Source: Chitinivibrionales bacterium (GTDB lineage: Bacteria; Fibrobacterota; Chitinivibrionia; Chitinivibrionales; WJKA01). From it: DNA of 64,000 nt. Below, piece by piece: positions 54,318-63,217 of the stretch (position 1 is the first letter of the stretch; the number at the start of each line of letters is the position of its first letter). The notes below the pieces were generated by a model that searched no databases, was not told the origin of the DNA, and saw only the letters and a list, made by a program, of their open reading frames with translations. Where the stretch lies: positions 124,001 through 188,000 of the forward strand of contig WJLW01000015.1 of assembly GCA_014728295.1 (NCBI GenBank), in the 5' to 3' direction. The position numbers and the translations under genes were made by a program.

Positions 54318-54624
54318 CTATCCAAGGTAAGCCCACCCGAAAAGATTCATTATCCAGCCATACATCTAATGATAGCGCTGTACGGAAGATATGGCAACCA
54401 CTCATGCAGAAATCGTTGGGAAAAACCTGATTCGGAAAGGCGCCGCCTTACAGTAAAACGGCATATCAAATTGGTCTACCATCCAAAAAACTATATCAAA
54501 TTGATACTCTGGTGGTGCAACGCAGGCTTCAAATTGCCACTTTTGCATCAAAAAGAGCTGTTTTGCTTTAGGTATGGTAATTGCATTTAAGCTCTCTTCT
54601 CAACCCCAAGGAAAGGACTGCTTT
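54318..54624. other. Upstream region of the beta-barrel-like gene
   Basis: About 300 AT-rich bases, no gene recognised; must contain the promoter for the gene at 54625. Confidence 0.35.
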
Positions 54625-55419
54625 ATGAAACATCTCGCTAAAATGGCACTTGCTTCACTCACCTTATCCGCACTTGCTTTGGCAGACGAAGCAGACAGTG
54701 CAAGCCGGGCAGACAGCATCCACGCAAAAAAGGATGACAATCATTACGGCTACATCGGTGCCGGCATGGCAATGCCCGATATAGAAAAGCTGAACGATCG
54801 CAGTCAGCAGTGGGGACTGGATGAATTCGGCGAAACACCATTCATGCTCAGTTTTGGCCACGAGAAGCTGCACGAGCGATTTGTCGGCGGCAGCAATATG
54901 TCGTTACTCATCTGGCGCAATCAGTACGCCCAGAACATTAAATCAACCATGTTGGGCGGCTACTGGATTGCATCAGGCGGTATCAATGTCTTGCCGGCAA
55001 GTGCGTCGGAAGCCCGACTATACCCGGAAATCGGTTTTGGTCCCGGCTACTTTTTTCAATGGAACCGTCCCCACAAGCGCGAATTTGATGCAGCGCCAGC
55101 CGCGCCGGCAAATCAGGATCCGCTCTGGGCACCCGCGTTCATCTTTACTTTTGGGGCCGGAGCAAATTACATCATCAAAATTCCCAATGAGAAAGAATCG
55201 ATCGGCGTTGGTATCAAGGTCGGCTATATGCTGGATGTTGTCAAAAAAGATGACTGGCACCAGAATGGGACGAAGTTAACGGGCGGACCCGATTCCCGGC
55301 TCACCGGCTTTTACGTCAAGGCAACGATTGGCGGCGTTGGCAAGAAATCCGATTTGCACGACGACGATTGCTGGAAATCCCGCCGCAGCCACAAACGTAG
55401 AAAAAATAAGACGCAGTGA
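54625..55419 (+). CDS. Exported, probably outer-membrane beta-barrel-like protein
   Basis: 264 residues from ATG 54625 with AAGGAAAGGA upstream. Residues 1-20 are a signal peptide ending ALALADE. Alternating polar/hydrophobic strands with glycine and aromatic residues (HYGYIGAGMAMP, EIGFGPGYFFQWN, FIFTFGAGANYIIKI, IGVGIKVGYML) suggest a small beta-barrel. The C-terminus ends in a basic tail (SRRSHKRRKNKTQ) rather than an aromatic residue, which is unusual for a barrel. Unknown function. Confidence 0.65.
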   Translation: MKHLAKMALASLTLSALALADEADSASRADSIHAKKDDNHYGYIGAGMAMPDIEKLNDRSQQWGLDEFGETPFMLSFGHEKLHERFVGGSNMSLLIWRNQYAQNIKSTMLGGYWIASGGINVLPASASEARLYPEIGFGPGYFFQWNRPHKREFDAAPAAPANQDPLWAPAFIFTFGAGANYIIKIPNEKESIGVGIKVGYMLDVVKKDDWHQNGTKLTGGPDSRLTGFYVKATIGGVGKKSDLHDDDCWKSRRSHKRRKNKTQ

Positions 55420-55453
55420 TCGCCGGGAGTCGACTGACAATAGTTGATCCCGT

Positions 55454-55520
55454 AAAAACCGATCGCCGACCGTGAGGGAAGCACTATATTTGCCTCCCTC
55501 ACGGTCGGCGATCGGTTTTT
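55454..55520. terminator. Perfect 26-bp inverted repeat, bidirectional terminator
   Basis: The arms at 55454-55479 and 55495-55520 are exact reverse complements over 26 bases, around a 15-base loop; each arm begins with AAAAACCGATCG, so the stem ends in T5 on both strands. It lies between the convergent genes ending at 55419 and 55633. Much longer than a normal terminator stem. Confidence 0.8.
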
Positions 55521-55632
55521 TAAATTATCGTATCAATTGCCCCACGTCCCACGGTTTTTAATATATCGCACCGATTGTCCCCCGACGGCTGATTTCGAAC
55601 AACTATTCAATCACCAATACGATTCCCACACC

Positions 55633-56022
55633 TCAACTGAACGCGCGGTGATCGCTGCCCAGCATCGAACGGATATCCTTCAATCGCTCCTTGTGCTCGC
55701 GCTCGATCTGCGAATCATCCACAATCGGCGCCTTTTCCGGGCTCTTTTTGCGGATAGTCACGCGCTTCTTTTTGCCGTCGTCTGATTTCTCGATTTCCCG
55801 GGCGGGTTTCAAATCGCGCGCCGAAATCTCCGGTCGCGGGGTTGAGTAGAGTCCTTCCCGGGATCGAGTCCGGCGCGGCTTTCGAAGTGGTCTTTGGGCT
55901 GCTTCAAGCAAGGCGCGCTGCAAAGCGGCTTTCTCCCGGGCACGTACCGGATTTTCAGGCATTTTCTGCAGATGTTGGAGCCGCTCCCTGGCTTCCTCGA
56001 AATCAAAATCACTATTCGACAT
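55633..56022 (-). CDS. Small charged helical protein of unknown function
   Basis: 129 residues from ATG 56022 with GAGAGGAAG upstream; the frame 10 codons longer has no ribosome site. Lys, Arg, Glu and Asp make up nearly half of the sequence, with an N-terminal helix (FEEARERLQHLQKMPE) and a basic middle (RKPRRTRSR; DGKKKRVTIRKK). It probably binds nucleic acid or another protein; no family recognised. Confidence 0.6.
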   Translation of the reverse strand: MSNSDFDFEEARERLQHLQKMPENPVRAREKAALQRALLEAAQRPLRKPRRTRSREGLYSTPRPEISARDLKPAREIEKSDDGKKKRVTIRKKSPEKAPIVDDSQIEREHKERLKDIRSMLGSDHRAFS

Positions 56023-56202
56023 CGATCGTCTTCCTCTCTCCAATAGTGTCAATCAGTCTGTCAAAAATAGTGTATGCTAAAAAGCTTCTTTTGTCGAGAT
56101 GAAAATGCGGCAATTTGAATGAAAGTGCGAATGATAGCAGTCTGGGTGACCTCTATCGTCTATGTGCTCCTCATTTTGAACAGGCTCGAAAGGAAAAACC
56201 CG

Positions 56203-56237
56203 CGGCGAGGAGCGATACGGCTATTCGCCGTTTTTTT
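56203..56237 (+). terminator. Hairpin with T-run on the plus strand
   Basis: CGGCGA (56203-56208) pairs with TCGCCG (56225-56230), followed by seven T. No clear plus-strand gene precedes it; it could end an unannotated small transcript. Confidence 0.5.
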
Positions 56238-56267
56238 ATGTCGAAGTGAGACTCCAATATCATTATC

Positions 56268-56384
56268 CTAAACCGGCTTCGCCGGAGAAGTCAGACATCA
56301 GCCGTCAGAGGTCAGCCGCAATCGATCTTGATATATTGCGAAAAACATACGCAAAAATCGTAGAAGTTACCAACTGAGAGTCTA
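56268..56384 (-). repeat. 117-bp dispersed intergenic repeat, copy B
   Basis: Reverse complement of the repeat at 10846-10962, ungapped, with about 9 mismatches. One end holds a perfect small hairpin CCGGC-TTC-GCCGG. Its other end supplies the stop codon of the DsbD-like gene (TAG at 56384-56382), so an insertion or recombination here may have set the end of that protein. Confidence 0.85.
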
Positions 56385-58307
56385 CTTCTCCGCCAGACCG
56401 TTCAGCGTCGAAGCCAGTTTGTTTTTGTCAAGCAGGTCGCGCATGATAACGGGATGATACGGATCGTCACCGGGAAAAATTGCCAGAAAGGGAACGCTGC
56501 GCGAACCGAGATTGTGCATCAGCGATTCTGCCGGAGGATTTTCGTTGGTGATGTCGGCCTTGAGCGGCAGAATGTTTTTTTCCTCGATCAGGTTGCTGAT
56601 TCTGGCGGTGTGCAGCACCGTAATCTTGTTGAATTGACAGTTCATACACCAGTTGGCCGTGAAATCAATCATAACATGCCTTCCGGAAGCATGCGCCTCT
56701 GTCAATGCAGACGGACTGAATTTCTGCCAGGCAAAAGTATCCTGTTCCAGTGCTGCAGCCTTTTGCTCGGATGTCTGCTGATACACGACACCGAACATGA
56801 GATAAAAACCGACAGCGGCTATGATGAGGCCGGCACTTACCGTTGTCAATTTACGAGCGGGTTTTGAGCCGAATGGTGCATAGCGTTTGTAAATCGCCAG
56901 CGCCAATGCCAGAAAAACGCAGAAACCGACGGTGCTGATCACCATGTCACGCGGCAGGCTGATCAACAGATACACGGCAAAGCCAAAAAGCAGAAACCCC
57001 ATTGCATGCTTGAAATCGTCCATCCACTTGCCGGGTTTGGGGATTTTTTTGACCAGGGTGTCACTCAGGGAAAGCAGAACATACGGGAATGCCATCCCCG
57101 CTCCAACTGCGCCGAATACGGCATAGACGACGGCCGGAGTCTGGGTGAGCGTCCAGGCCAGCGTTGCTCCCAAAAACGGACCGCTGCAGGGAGTGGCCAG
57201 AATCGTTGCAAATAGGCCCTTGACATAATCCCCGCCGATGCCACCGCCGCTCTTGTGCTCCATATTGGCGAGCTTTGACGGAACGATAATCGTGAAAACA
57301 TCAAACATACCCAGGGCGAAAATAAAGATCAAACATATTATTCCTGCCAGAATTTTAGGATCCTGAAATTGTTCACCCCACGAGTAGCCGGCAAATACCG
57401 CCAACGTGGCCAGCGCCATGAAGACCGTGATCATCCCGGCCGCAAATGACAAGCTGCTTTTGACAATTTCGGCCCGCGACCCCTGGCTTCCCTGCGAAAA
57501 GGCCATTATTTTGATTCCCAGCACGGGCAAAACGCAGGGCATGACATTGAGTATGAGCCCGGCAATAAACGCAAAGAGCAGTGCCCAGCCAATATTGAGT
57601 TGCTTCTGCTTCTCGACCGGCGAATAATCCCACTCCGGTATTTCCTCCGTTCCCGAAGCGAGTCCGCTCAAATCAAGGGCGCCCAGTCCCCCACTCATTG
57701 CGCTCAGGTCGACCCGCATTCCTGTGGCGGTATCAAGCGGCATGGGCTGCGCATCGCGGTACACTTTAGCAAGCCGGGAATTATCACCGAATAGTGTGCC
57801 AGTTTTGCCGTCGACACGTATGCTAAAACCAACATCCCTGCTGATCGGCACACATGAAGTATGACAAATCAGAGCATCCAGCTTGATCTTTCCCGCAATC
57901 TCGCCGGAAGCATCTTCGGCAAGTTTCCCGGTAATGAAAAACCAGGCATTTTTTTCGTAGGCCCAAACCCACTCGCCCATATCGGGCTGAAATTTTTCGG
58001 CCGGTGATTTCAATGCTCCCGACCACTGCACGGGGCCCTCGCTGCGGACATGCAGAAGCATCGGTTTGCCGATCCCGGGACCGAGTGGATTTCCATACAA
58101 ATGAAACTTCGGGGGAATTTTTGCGTGCACAGCCAGAACGACGGAATCACCCGGTGAATATGCCCGGTAGGAAGGGATTATGCTCACTTCCATCTCACCA
58201 CCAGCCCAAACCAGAGCGTTCAGTGACACAATGGCAATCCACCACGAAACCGATACCCTATGGCATACGATGTTTTTTAAGCGGAACAATCTGCCGGAGT
58301 TATGCAT
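56382..58307 (-). CDS. DsbD-like thiol:disulfide reductase (exported N-domain, CcdA-like core, thioredoxin end)
   Basis: 641 residues. A signal segment lies at about 20-37, a periplasmic beta-domain at about 40-215 (DsbD-alpha-like; contains a Cys in ICHTSCVPI), about eight transmembrane helices at 240-520 (LLFAFIAGLILNVMPCVLPV, GLFATILATPCSGPFLGATL: both with the conserved Cys-Pro), and a thioredoxin domain at the end with C554-Met-Asn-C557 (ANWCMNC). It carries electrons from cytoplasmic thioredoxin to the periplasm for disulfide or cytochrome maturation. The stop lies in a repeat. Confidence 0.9.
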   Translation of the reverse strand: MHNSGRLFRLKNIVCHRVSVSWWIAIVSLNALVWAGGEMEVSIIPSYRAYSPGDSVVLAVHAKIPPKFHLYGNPLGPGIGKPMLLHVRSEGPVQWSGALKSPAEKFQPDMGEWVWAYEKNAWFFITGKLAEDASGEIAGKIKLDALICHTSCVPISRDVGFSIRVDGKTGTLFGDNSRLAKVYRDAQPMPLDTATGMRVDLSAMSGGLGALDLSGLASGTEEIPEWDYSPVEKQKQLNIGWALLFAFIAGLILNVMPCVLPVLGIKIMAFSQGSQGSRAEIVKSSLSFAAGMITVFMALATLAVFAGYSWGEQFQDPKILAGIICLIFIFALGMFDVFTIIVPSKLANMEHKSGGGIGGDYVKGLFATILATPCSGPFLGATLAWTLTQTPAVVYAVFGAVGAGMAFPYVLLSLSDTLVKKIPKPGKWMDDFKHAMGFLLFGFAVYLLISLPRDMVISTVGFCVFLALALAIYKRYAPFGSKPARKLTTVSAGLIIAAVGFYLMFGVVYQQTSEQKAAALEQDTFAWQKFSPSALTEAHASGRHVMIDFTANWCMNCQFNKITVLHTARISNLIEEKNILPLKADITNENPPAESLMHNLGSRSVPFLAIFPGDDPYHPVIMRDLLDKNKLASTLNGLAEK

Positions 58308-58536
58308 TGCTCGATCATCCTCCCAATCATCCTAATGTGTTGAAAAATAACAGGAAACACTTTACTTCGGTCGGTACACTATTTTATTATTAGTATAATG
58401 CCGAGCGCAAGATTTGTTTTCAGGCAACGATGCATCACATCATCACCGCACAAGGTCTACTCATTATTACGATTAGTGATGTAAGCACATTAAAATAAAT
58501 CGGTTATTTTTTCCAAACGAGAGAAAGGTCCGGCCG

Positions 58537-59307
58537 ATGGCATCCAACAACAATTCCCCGGAAACGCAACCGGCCTTCTTTGAGGAAGAAAACGCCAGAG
58601 CGGAGGAATACATTAACGAGGGCGATCTGCCGGGTGCTGCGCAAATCCTGGTTGACATCGTCGACAAAGATCCGCAAAATGCACGCGCCTATAACAATAT
58701 GGGCATTATCTCGTGGATGCGCAAAGCCTGGGAAGACGCGTACGCCATGTTTACCAAAGCGGCCATGCTCAAGCCCGATTACGCGGATGTGCTGGTAAAT
58801 CTTCTGGATGCCGCGCTCAAACTGCGTCGAATACCCCAGGCCCTGCCCCTGTTCGAGAAGGCGATCGAGGTGAATCCGGATCTTTCCGAAATCAGGGTCA
58901 TCGTGGACAGCATCAAAGAACAGGGCGACGAAATTTATACCTCAGAGCGCGGCCTGATCGTCGGGACCTTCAACAAGCGTATCGATGAGGCCAACCAGCT
59001 CCTCGAAGACAGTAAGCTGTTCGAAGCAATGGATCTGTATCTCAAGGTAAATGATGAAGAGGGACCGCATGCCGAGGTTTTCAGCGGTCTGGGAATTATC
59101 TCATTTTATCAGGAGCGTTTTTCGGATGCCTACACACTCTTTCTCGAATCGCTGAAGCTCAATCCGCTTTCCACAGACACCTATCTCAATCTGCTCGACG
59201 CAGCCAGAGAGATTGATAAAGTAGCGGAAGCACGCGCCGTATTCAAGGCAAATGCCGAACAATACAATGGATTAAAAGCACTCGAGGAGGAGTTCGACAA
59301 AGCCTGA
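58537..59307 (+). CDS. Tetratricopeptide repeat protein
   Basis: 256 residues, acidic, no signal peptide. Four or so TPR motifs: residues about 20-55 (AEEYINEGDLPGAAQILVDI), 57-90 (NARAYNNMGIISWMRKAWED), 160-195 and 200-235 (FSGLGIISFYQERFSDAYTL, NPLSTDTYLNLLDAAREIDK). TPR arrays mediate protein-protein contacts; partner unknown. AAAGG precedes the ATG. Confidence 0.85.
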   Translation: MASNNNSPETQPAFFEEENARAEEYINEGDLPGAAQILVDIVDKDPQNARAYNNMGIISWMRKAWEDAYAMFTKAAMLKPDYADVLVNLLDAALKLRRIPQALPLFEKAIEVNPDLSEIRVIVDSIKEQGDEIYTSERGLIVGTFNKRIDEANQLLEDSKLFEAMDLYLKVNDEEGPHAEVFSGLGIISFYQERFSDAYTLFLESLKLNPLSTDTYLNLLDAAREIDKVAEARAVFKANAEQYNGLKALEEEFDKA

Positions 59308-59391
59308 AAAAGTCGCTTAGCAGACCTGCCCGCACTTTAGTATTTTCCCCTCATAACTGCAACATAGCATTATAATCATCAAGGCTGTCGA

Positions 59392-60447
59392 ATGCTGGAA
59401 GACCATCCGTTTGTCCTGAAGGGAAAGGAGCTGTTCAAGAGAATTAATCCGTACATCCCTGCAACCTGTTTCCTGGGCGGGTTCACCTGGGATAATTTTA
59501 CACTGAAGAGAATCGACAATAAGCTTGACATTCTCATTTTCGGGCTTTACCTGCTGCTGGCGGGAGTTGTCATTACGCTCATCGGCCGGAAGGTAACCTT
59601 CAAATTCTCCAACTTCCTGCCCTGGGGCGTGCAATTTTTCTTCGGCGGATTGTTCAGTTCGTTTTTTGTCTATTATGTCAAGAGTGCGTCATCACTGCCG
59701 ACACTGTTGTTCATGCTGTTGCTGCTGACAATGCTGGTGGGGAATGAATTTCTGGAGAAAAAGTACGGCAATATCACGCTTGCATCGATTTTTTACGGGA
59801 TCGCCAGTTTCATGTACTTCAATGCCATTATTCCAGTGTTGCTCAGACATATGAGCATTCTTACCTTTCTGCTGGCAATGGGCATTTCAGCCGGTCTGGT
59901 CTACCTCATCAAGCGTATCTCCAAAAGTGAAAGTGTGAAGATGCTGCCGCTGGGAGGTATCTACTCCGCATTGTTGATTTTCTACTTTGCCAACGCTATC
60001 CCCCCGGTTCCCCTCGCCAAAAAGGACATGGGCATCTATCGCGGCATCGGGCGAAGCAATGGCGCTTACGTCTGTTCGATGCGCAAACCCGCCTGGTACA
60101 AGCCCTGGCAAGACAGCGAAGAAAACTTCCTCTATGCTTCCGGCGACCGGGTCTACTGCTTTTCGTCAATCTTTGCTCCCACGAAGCTTAAAAAGAAAAT
60201 CTACCACCAGTGGTACTACAAGGGGCCCGACGACAGAAAATATGCAAGGCGCGACCGCATCGGCTATCGCATGGAAGGCGGACGTGATGGTGGATACCGG
60301 GGCTACACCTGCAAGAGCAATGTACAATTCGGCAAATGGAAGGTTGTCCTCCAGACCGAGGACAACAAAACGCTGGGTATTGCCAGATTCAAAGTAAGCG
60401 AGCGCGATACTTCGCAGGAATTGAAGCTTAAAACAGTGAAGTATTAG
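59392..60447 (+). CDS. Membrane protein with C-terminal DUF2914 domain
   Basis: 351 residues. Six or seven transmembrane helices cover residues about 45-205; the last 140 residues form a periplasmic domain of the DUF2914 type (QWYYKGPDDRKYARRD, then GYRGYTCKSNVQFGKWKVVL). The domain is found next to membrane spans in several Gram-negative groups, with unknown function. The start at 59392 has no clear ribosome site. Confidence 0.8.
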   Translation: MLEDHPFVLKGKELFKRINPYIPATCFLGGFTWDNFTLKRIDNKLDILIFGLYLLLAGVVITLIGRKVTFKFSNFLPWGVQFFFGGLFSSFFVYYVKSASSLPTLLFMLLLLTMLVGNEFLEKKYGNITLASIFYGIASFMYFNAIIPVLLRHMSILTFLLAMGISAGLVYLIKRISKSESVKMLPLGGIYSALLIFYFANAIPPVPLAKKDMGIYRGIGRSNGAYVCSMRKPAWYKPWQDSEENFLYASGDRVYCFSSIFAPTKLKKKIYHQWYYKGPDDRKYARRDRIGYRMEGGRDGGYRGYTCKSNVQFGKWKVVLQTEDNKTLGIARFKVSERDTSQELKLKTVKY

Positions 60448-60536
60448 TCAAAAAGTCCATGCCTCCGTCATGTACCGGGGGAGCGTCATGGAATGCACCT
60501 GAAACCGGCCTGCGTTTAATCCCGGCGACAACCTTC

Positions 60537-62153
60537 TCAATTTTCAAATCGCAAATTTTCTCCCCCCCTGCCCCCATACTCCCGGGCCCACGCTCTGGCC
60601 TTGTCAAGCAACGAATGGCGATACACCAGCAGTTGCCGGGCCAGCGCCGGATCGCTGTAGACAAAGAAAGGAAGCATATAGATCTCGGTATCCCACAGAA
60701 CGTGGCACTGATAATTATCCCCCGTCAACCCGGTTGCCGAAATAGATACACGATCATCGCGGGGATGGCTCTGACGCAGGTGAAACAGCGCAAATCGGAG
60801 TGCCTGCTGATCCTCGACAGGACCGTCCAGAATTATATCGTTACGCTGCCAGAAATCGTGCCAGAATTGCTGCTGCCCGGCATAGAGTCGGTCGAATCCG
60901 TCAAGCATCGCCCGGCGCACCGAATCACCTGCTGCGGCCGGCTCTCTGCCCGCAGCACGCAGCGATGAGACAATCGAAACATGCTTGTCGATGGAGATAC
61001 ATTTGCCTTTGACGGCTTCAATGGCAAATGTCGTGGCTAGGGCGGTTTCATTTTGTTCGAAGGAGAGCGTAATATCGTCCCCACCTGAATGCGCATGATT
61101 ACCGGCAATGCCAACCGAGAAATTCGACTCCAGCGTGCGGCAATGAAAGTAGCCGGCTCCTTCATCCACGCCATGCTCGATTATCTCGAATGCAGGCCCG
61201 AAAAAAAGCTTGAATCGCCGGTCAAGCTGCATGTGCGAATGCACGGTTACCGTGTTGCAAAAATTCAACGCGGTTAATTGCATCCGCATGGCTGCAGCAT
61301 CAAGCCGATCCATCGACACGAGCCGAACCGTTTCAACTTTAAGTCGTTTGCCCGAAGGCGATTCCCAGACAAATACAGTCGTCACCACTCCTTTGTACAT
61401 GTCCAGTACCCGCCGGAAATCACTTACAATGCCCTGCGACAGCCCAAGACACTCACCACCGACAGCAATATCCTGCCGGAAAAAGTCTCCCCAGTTGACA
61501 ATTGCATGATAGCGCCCGGGAAACCCCCGTTTGGTATTGTGGGGACCTTTGAATTCACATACGCCATGCATTAGCGTCTGCGGATCGCTGATGCCGGCCA
61601 CATCCCGGGCAAAAAAGTCATAATTTCCACGGATGCCGAATACCCCGTTACTCAGCGCAAAAATGCTCTCCCATGTCGCCGCGTTTGCAGGGTCGAGCCG
61701 GTCTTCCACAATCTTCCATGTATCGGCAGGCAAGATTTTTATCACGCCAAATTCGCACAACGCATCTACATCGATATGCTCCAGCTTCTCAACATGCTCG
61801 ATACGGCTATCATTACTTTTTGCTGTGCTTCCCACCGCAATCGCATGCATCCCGATCGAGGCGCAATGCTTCAGAAGGGATAACTCCCCACTTACCACGG
61901 CAAGGTTAAATGGATGGACGGCAAGCCTTCCCACCATTTCGGAAACCGCATCCTCAACCGACAAAATGCCGGAATTAATTATTACATCAAGCATGCCGGC
62001 TTCTCTGAATTGCCTCAGGTATGCAGATGCACTCAATGCCGCAATTTTGACGGAATGCTGCTTAACGCGTATGAGAAATTGCAGATAAGGTACAATCAGC
62101 TCTGTTGTTTCATCATTAACATCCGCAATGACTGCCTGAATAATCGATTTCAC
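60537..62153 (-). pseudogene. Truncated GH65 disaccharide phosphorylase with degenerate HAD domain
   Basis: 538 residues from GTG 62153, preceded by GGGAG. Residues about 1-110 look like a beta-phosphoglucomutase (HAD) domain but lack the DxDG nucleophile motif. About 140-400 is the GH65 N-terminal domain and 410-520 the start of the catalytic (alpha/alpha)6 domain, with GLTGDNYQCHVLWDTEIYML intact. It ends after ARAWAREYG in a G-rich run, before the catalytic glutamate region. The whole C-terminal half is missing, so the phosphorylase is presumably inactive. Confidence 0.8.
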
Positions 62154-62310
62154 CGTGCAGTGCTCCCTGGAAATGTAAGGTGAGTTCCAGGGTGAAATGT
62201 AGCCACACAACCGCAGCCTGCTGAGGCAATTTTACTGCTCTACTGTAATAAACTCTATCAATCCCGGTCAATATGCGTGTAGTGCGTCAGCCGCAAGCTC
62301 CTGCCCCAAC

Positions 62311-62344
62311 CAAAATAAAAAAGGGAAAAGCGCACGCTTTTCCC
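62311..62344 (-). terminator. Terminator of the PEP-CTERM protein gene
   Basis: GGGAAAAGCG (62323-62332) and CGCTTTTCCC (62335-62344) form a perfect 10-base stem with a two-base loop; on the minus strand it is followed by a T-rich tail. Confidence 0.8.
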
Positions 62345-62377
62345 CACCTTCCTTTGTATTTGTAAACCGGCCCCGGC

Positions 62378-63076
62378 TTATTGCTTCTTGCGGAAGCCTG
62401 CAGCCCCCATAAGCGTTATCAGGCTCAAGCCAAGCATAGAAATTGTCCCCGCCTCTGGTACCGGCTTTACGTCGGTTACTATAGCTACAAGGTCGTTATA
62501 ATCGTGATCTCCACCGCTTTTGAGGTCTTCGAATGCAATCATCCACGCGCGGGAGACGCTTGGATTGTAGGTGCTGTTGTAAGCGCCGGTTACATCAACC
62601 GCAACAAAATGGTCAACTCCGTTGGTCACGCCGCGGTCGTCAGAATACCAGGGCCCTACGCTCGAGCCACTGCCGCTCAATTTTTCGACAAATGCAAAAT
62701 CACCGGACACATCAATAGCAACCGGTGTGACAAATTCTGTAGTACCACCCGCTATTGCCGTCGCAACAGTGGTGTAATTGCCGTCTTTGTCTACGACACC
62801 AAGTTCCTGCCCGTAGCCTGCAAAGCGAACAGTAACCTTGACATTGCCGCCGGTGCTCGACTCTGTCCACCAGTTGTCGTCGTCGTCACTTACGCCGTGA
62901 TCTGAGAAAAGATCATCTGAAGATGAGTACGATCCGCCAAACAGATCGTTGTAAATTTCGTAGAAATCCTGCTCGCCAGTCGGATTGCTGCCGTCATCAA
63001 TAGCAATAAAGCCACCGAATGACAAACCCGCCATGACCACTACCGCACTAACTGTCCTGGAAAATCTGCTATTCAT
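62378..63076 (-). CDS. Exported DUF4114 protein with PEP-CTERM anchor
   Basis: 232 residues with an N-terminal signal peptide (1-26). Residues about 150-205 form a DUF4114 domain, whose signature is the segment AWMIAFEDLKSGGDHDYNDL with clustered acidic residues, probably calcium-binding. The C-terminus has the PEP-CTERM anchor: VPEAGTISMLGLSLITLMGA, then GFRKKQ. Such proteins are cut by an exosortase and are usually surface or biofilm components; an exosortase must lie elsewhere in the genome. Confidence 0.85.
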   Translation of the reverse strand: MNSRFSRTVSAVVVMAGLSFGGFIAIDDGSNPTGEQDFYEIYNDLFGGSYSSSDDLFSDHGVSDDDDNWWTESSTGGNVKVTVRFAGYGQELGVVDKDGNYTTVATAIAGGTTEFVTPVAIDVSGDFAFVEKLSGSGSSVGPWYSDDRGVTNGVDHFVAVDVTGAYNSTYNPSVSRAWMIAFEDLKSGGDHDYNDLVAIVTDVKPVPEAGTISMLGLSLITLMGAAGFRKKQ

Positions 63077-63217
63077 AAAAATGCTCCTGTTGACTGGTTT
63101 TTAACTTCATACTATTTACTATGTTATACCATTGCGATTTACATGCCAATCTAACCCCACGCTTTTAATCGATTAAGCAGGTGTTTTAGGCGATGGAGTG
63201 TAAAACAGGCCACCCAA

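Noticed and set aside
56131-56268. Short plus-strand frame with one hydrophobic helix before the hairpin at 56203
   Set aside because: No ribosome site and the hairpin lies inside the frame; kept only as a terminator note.
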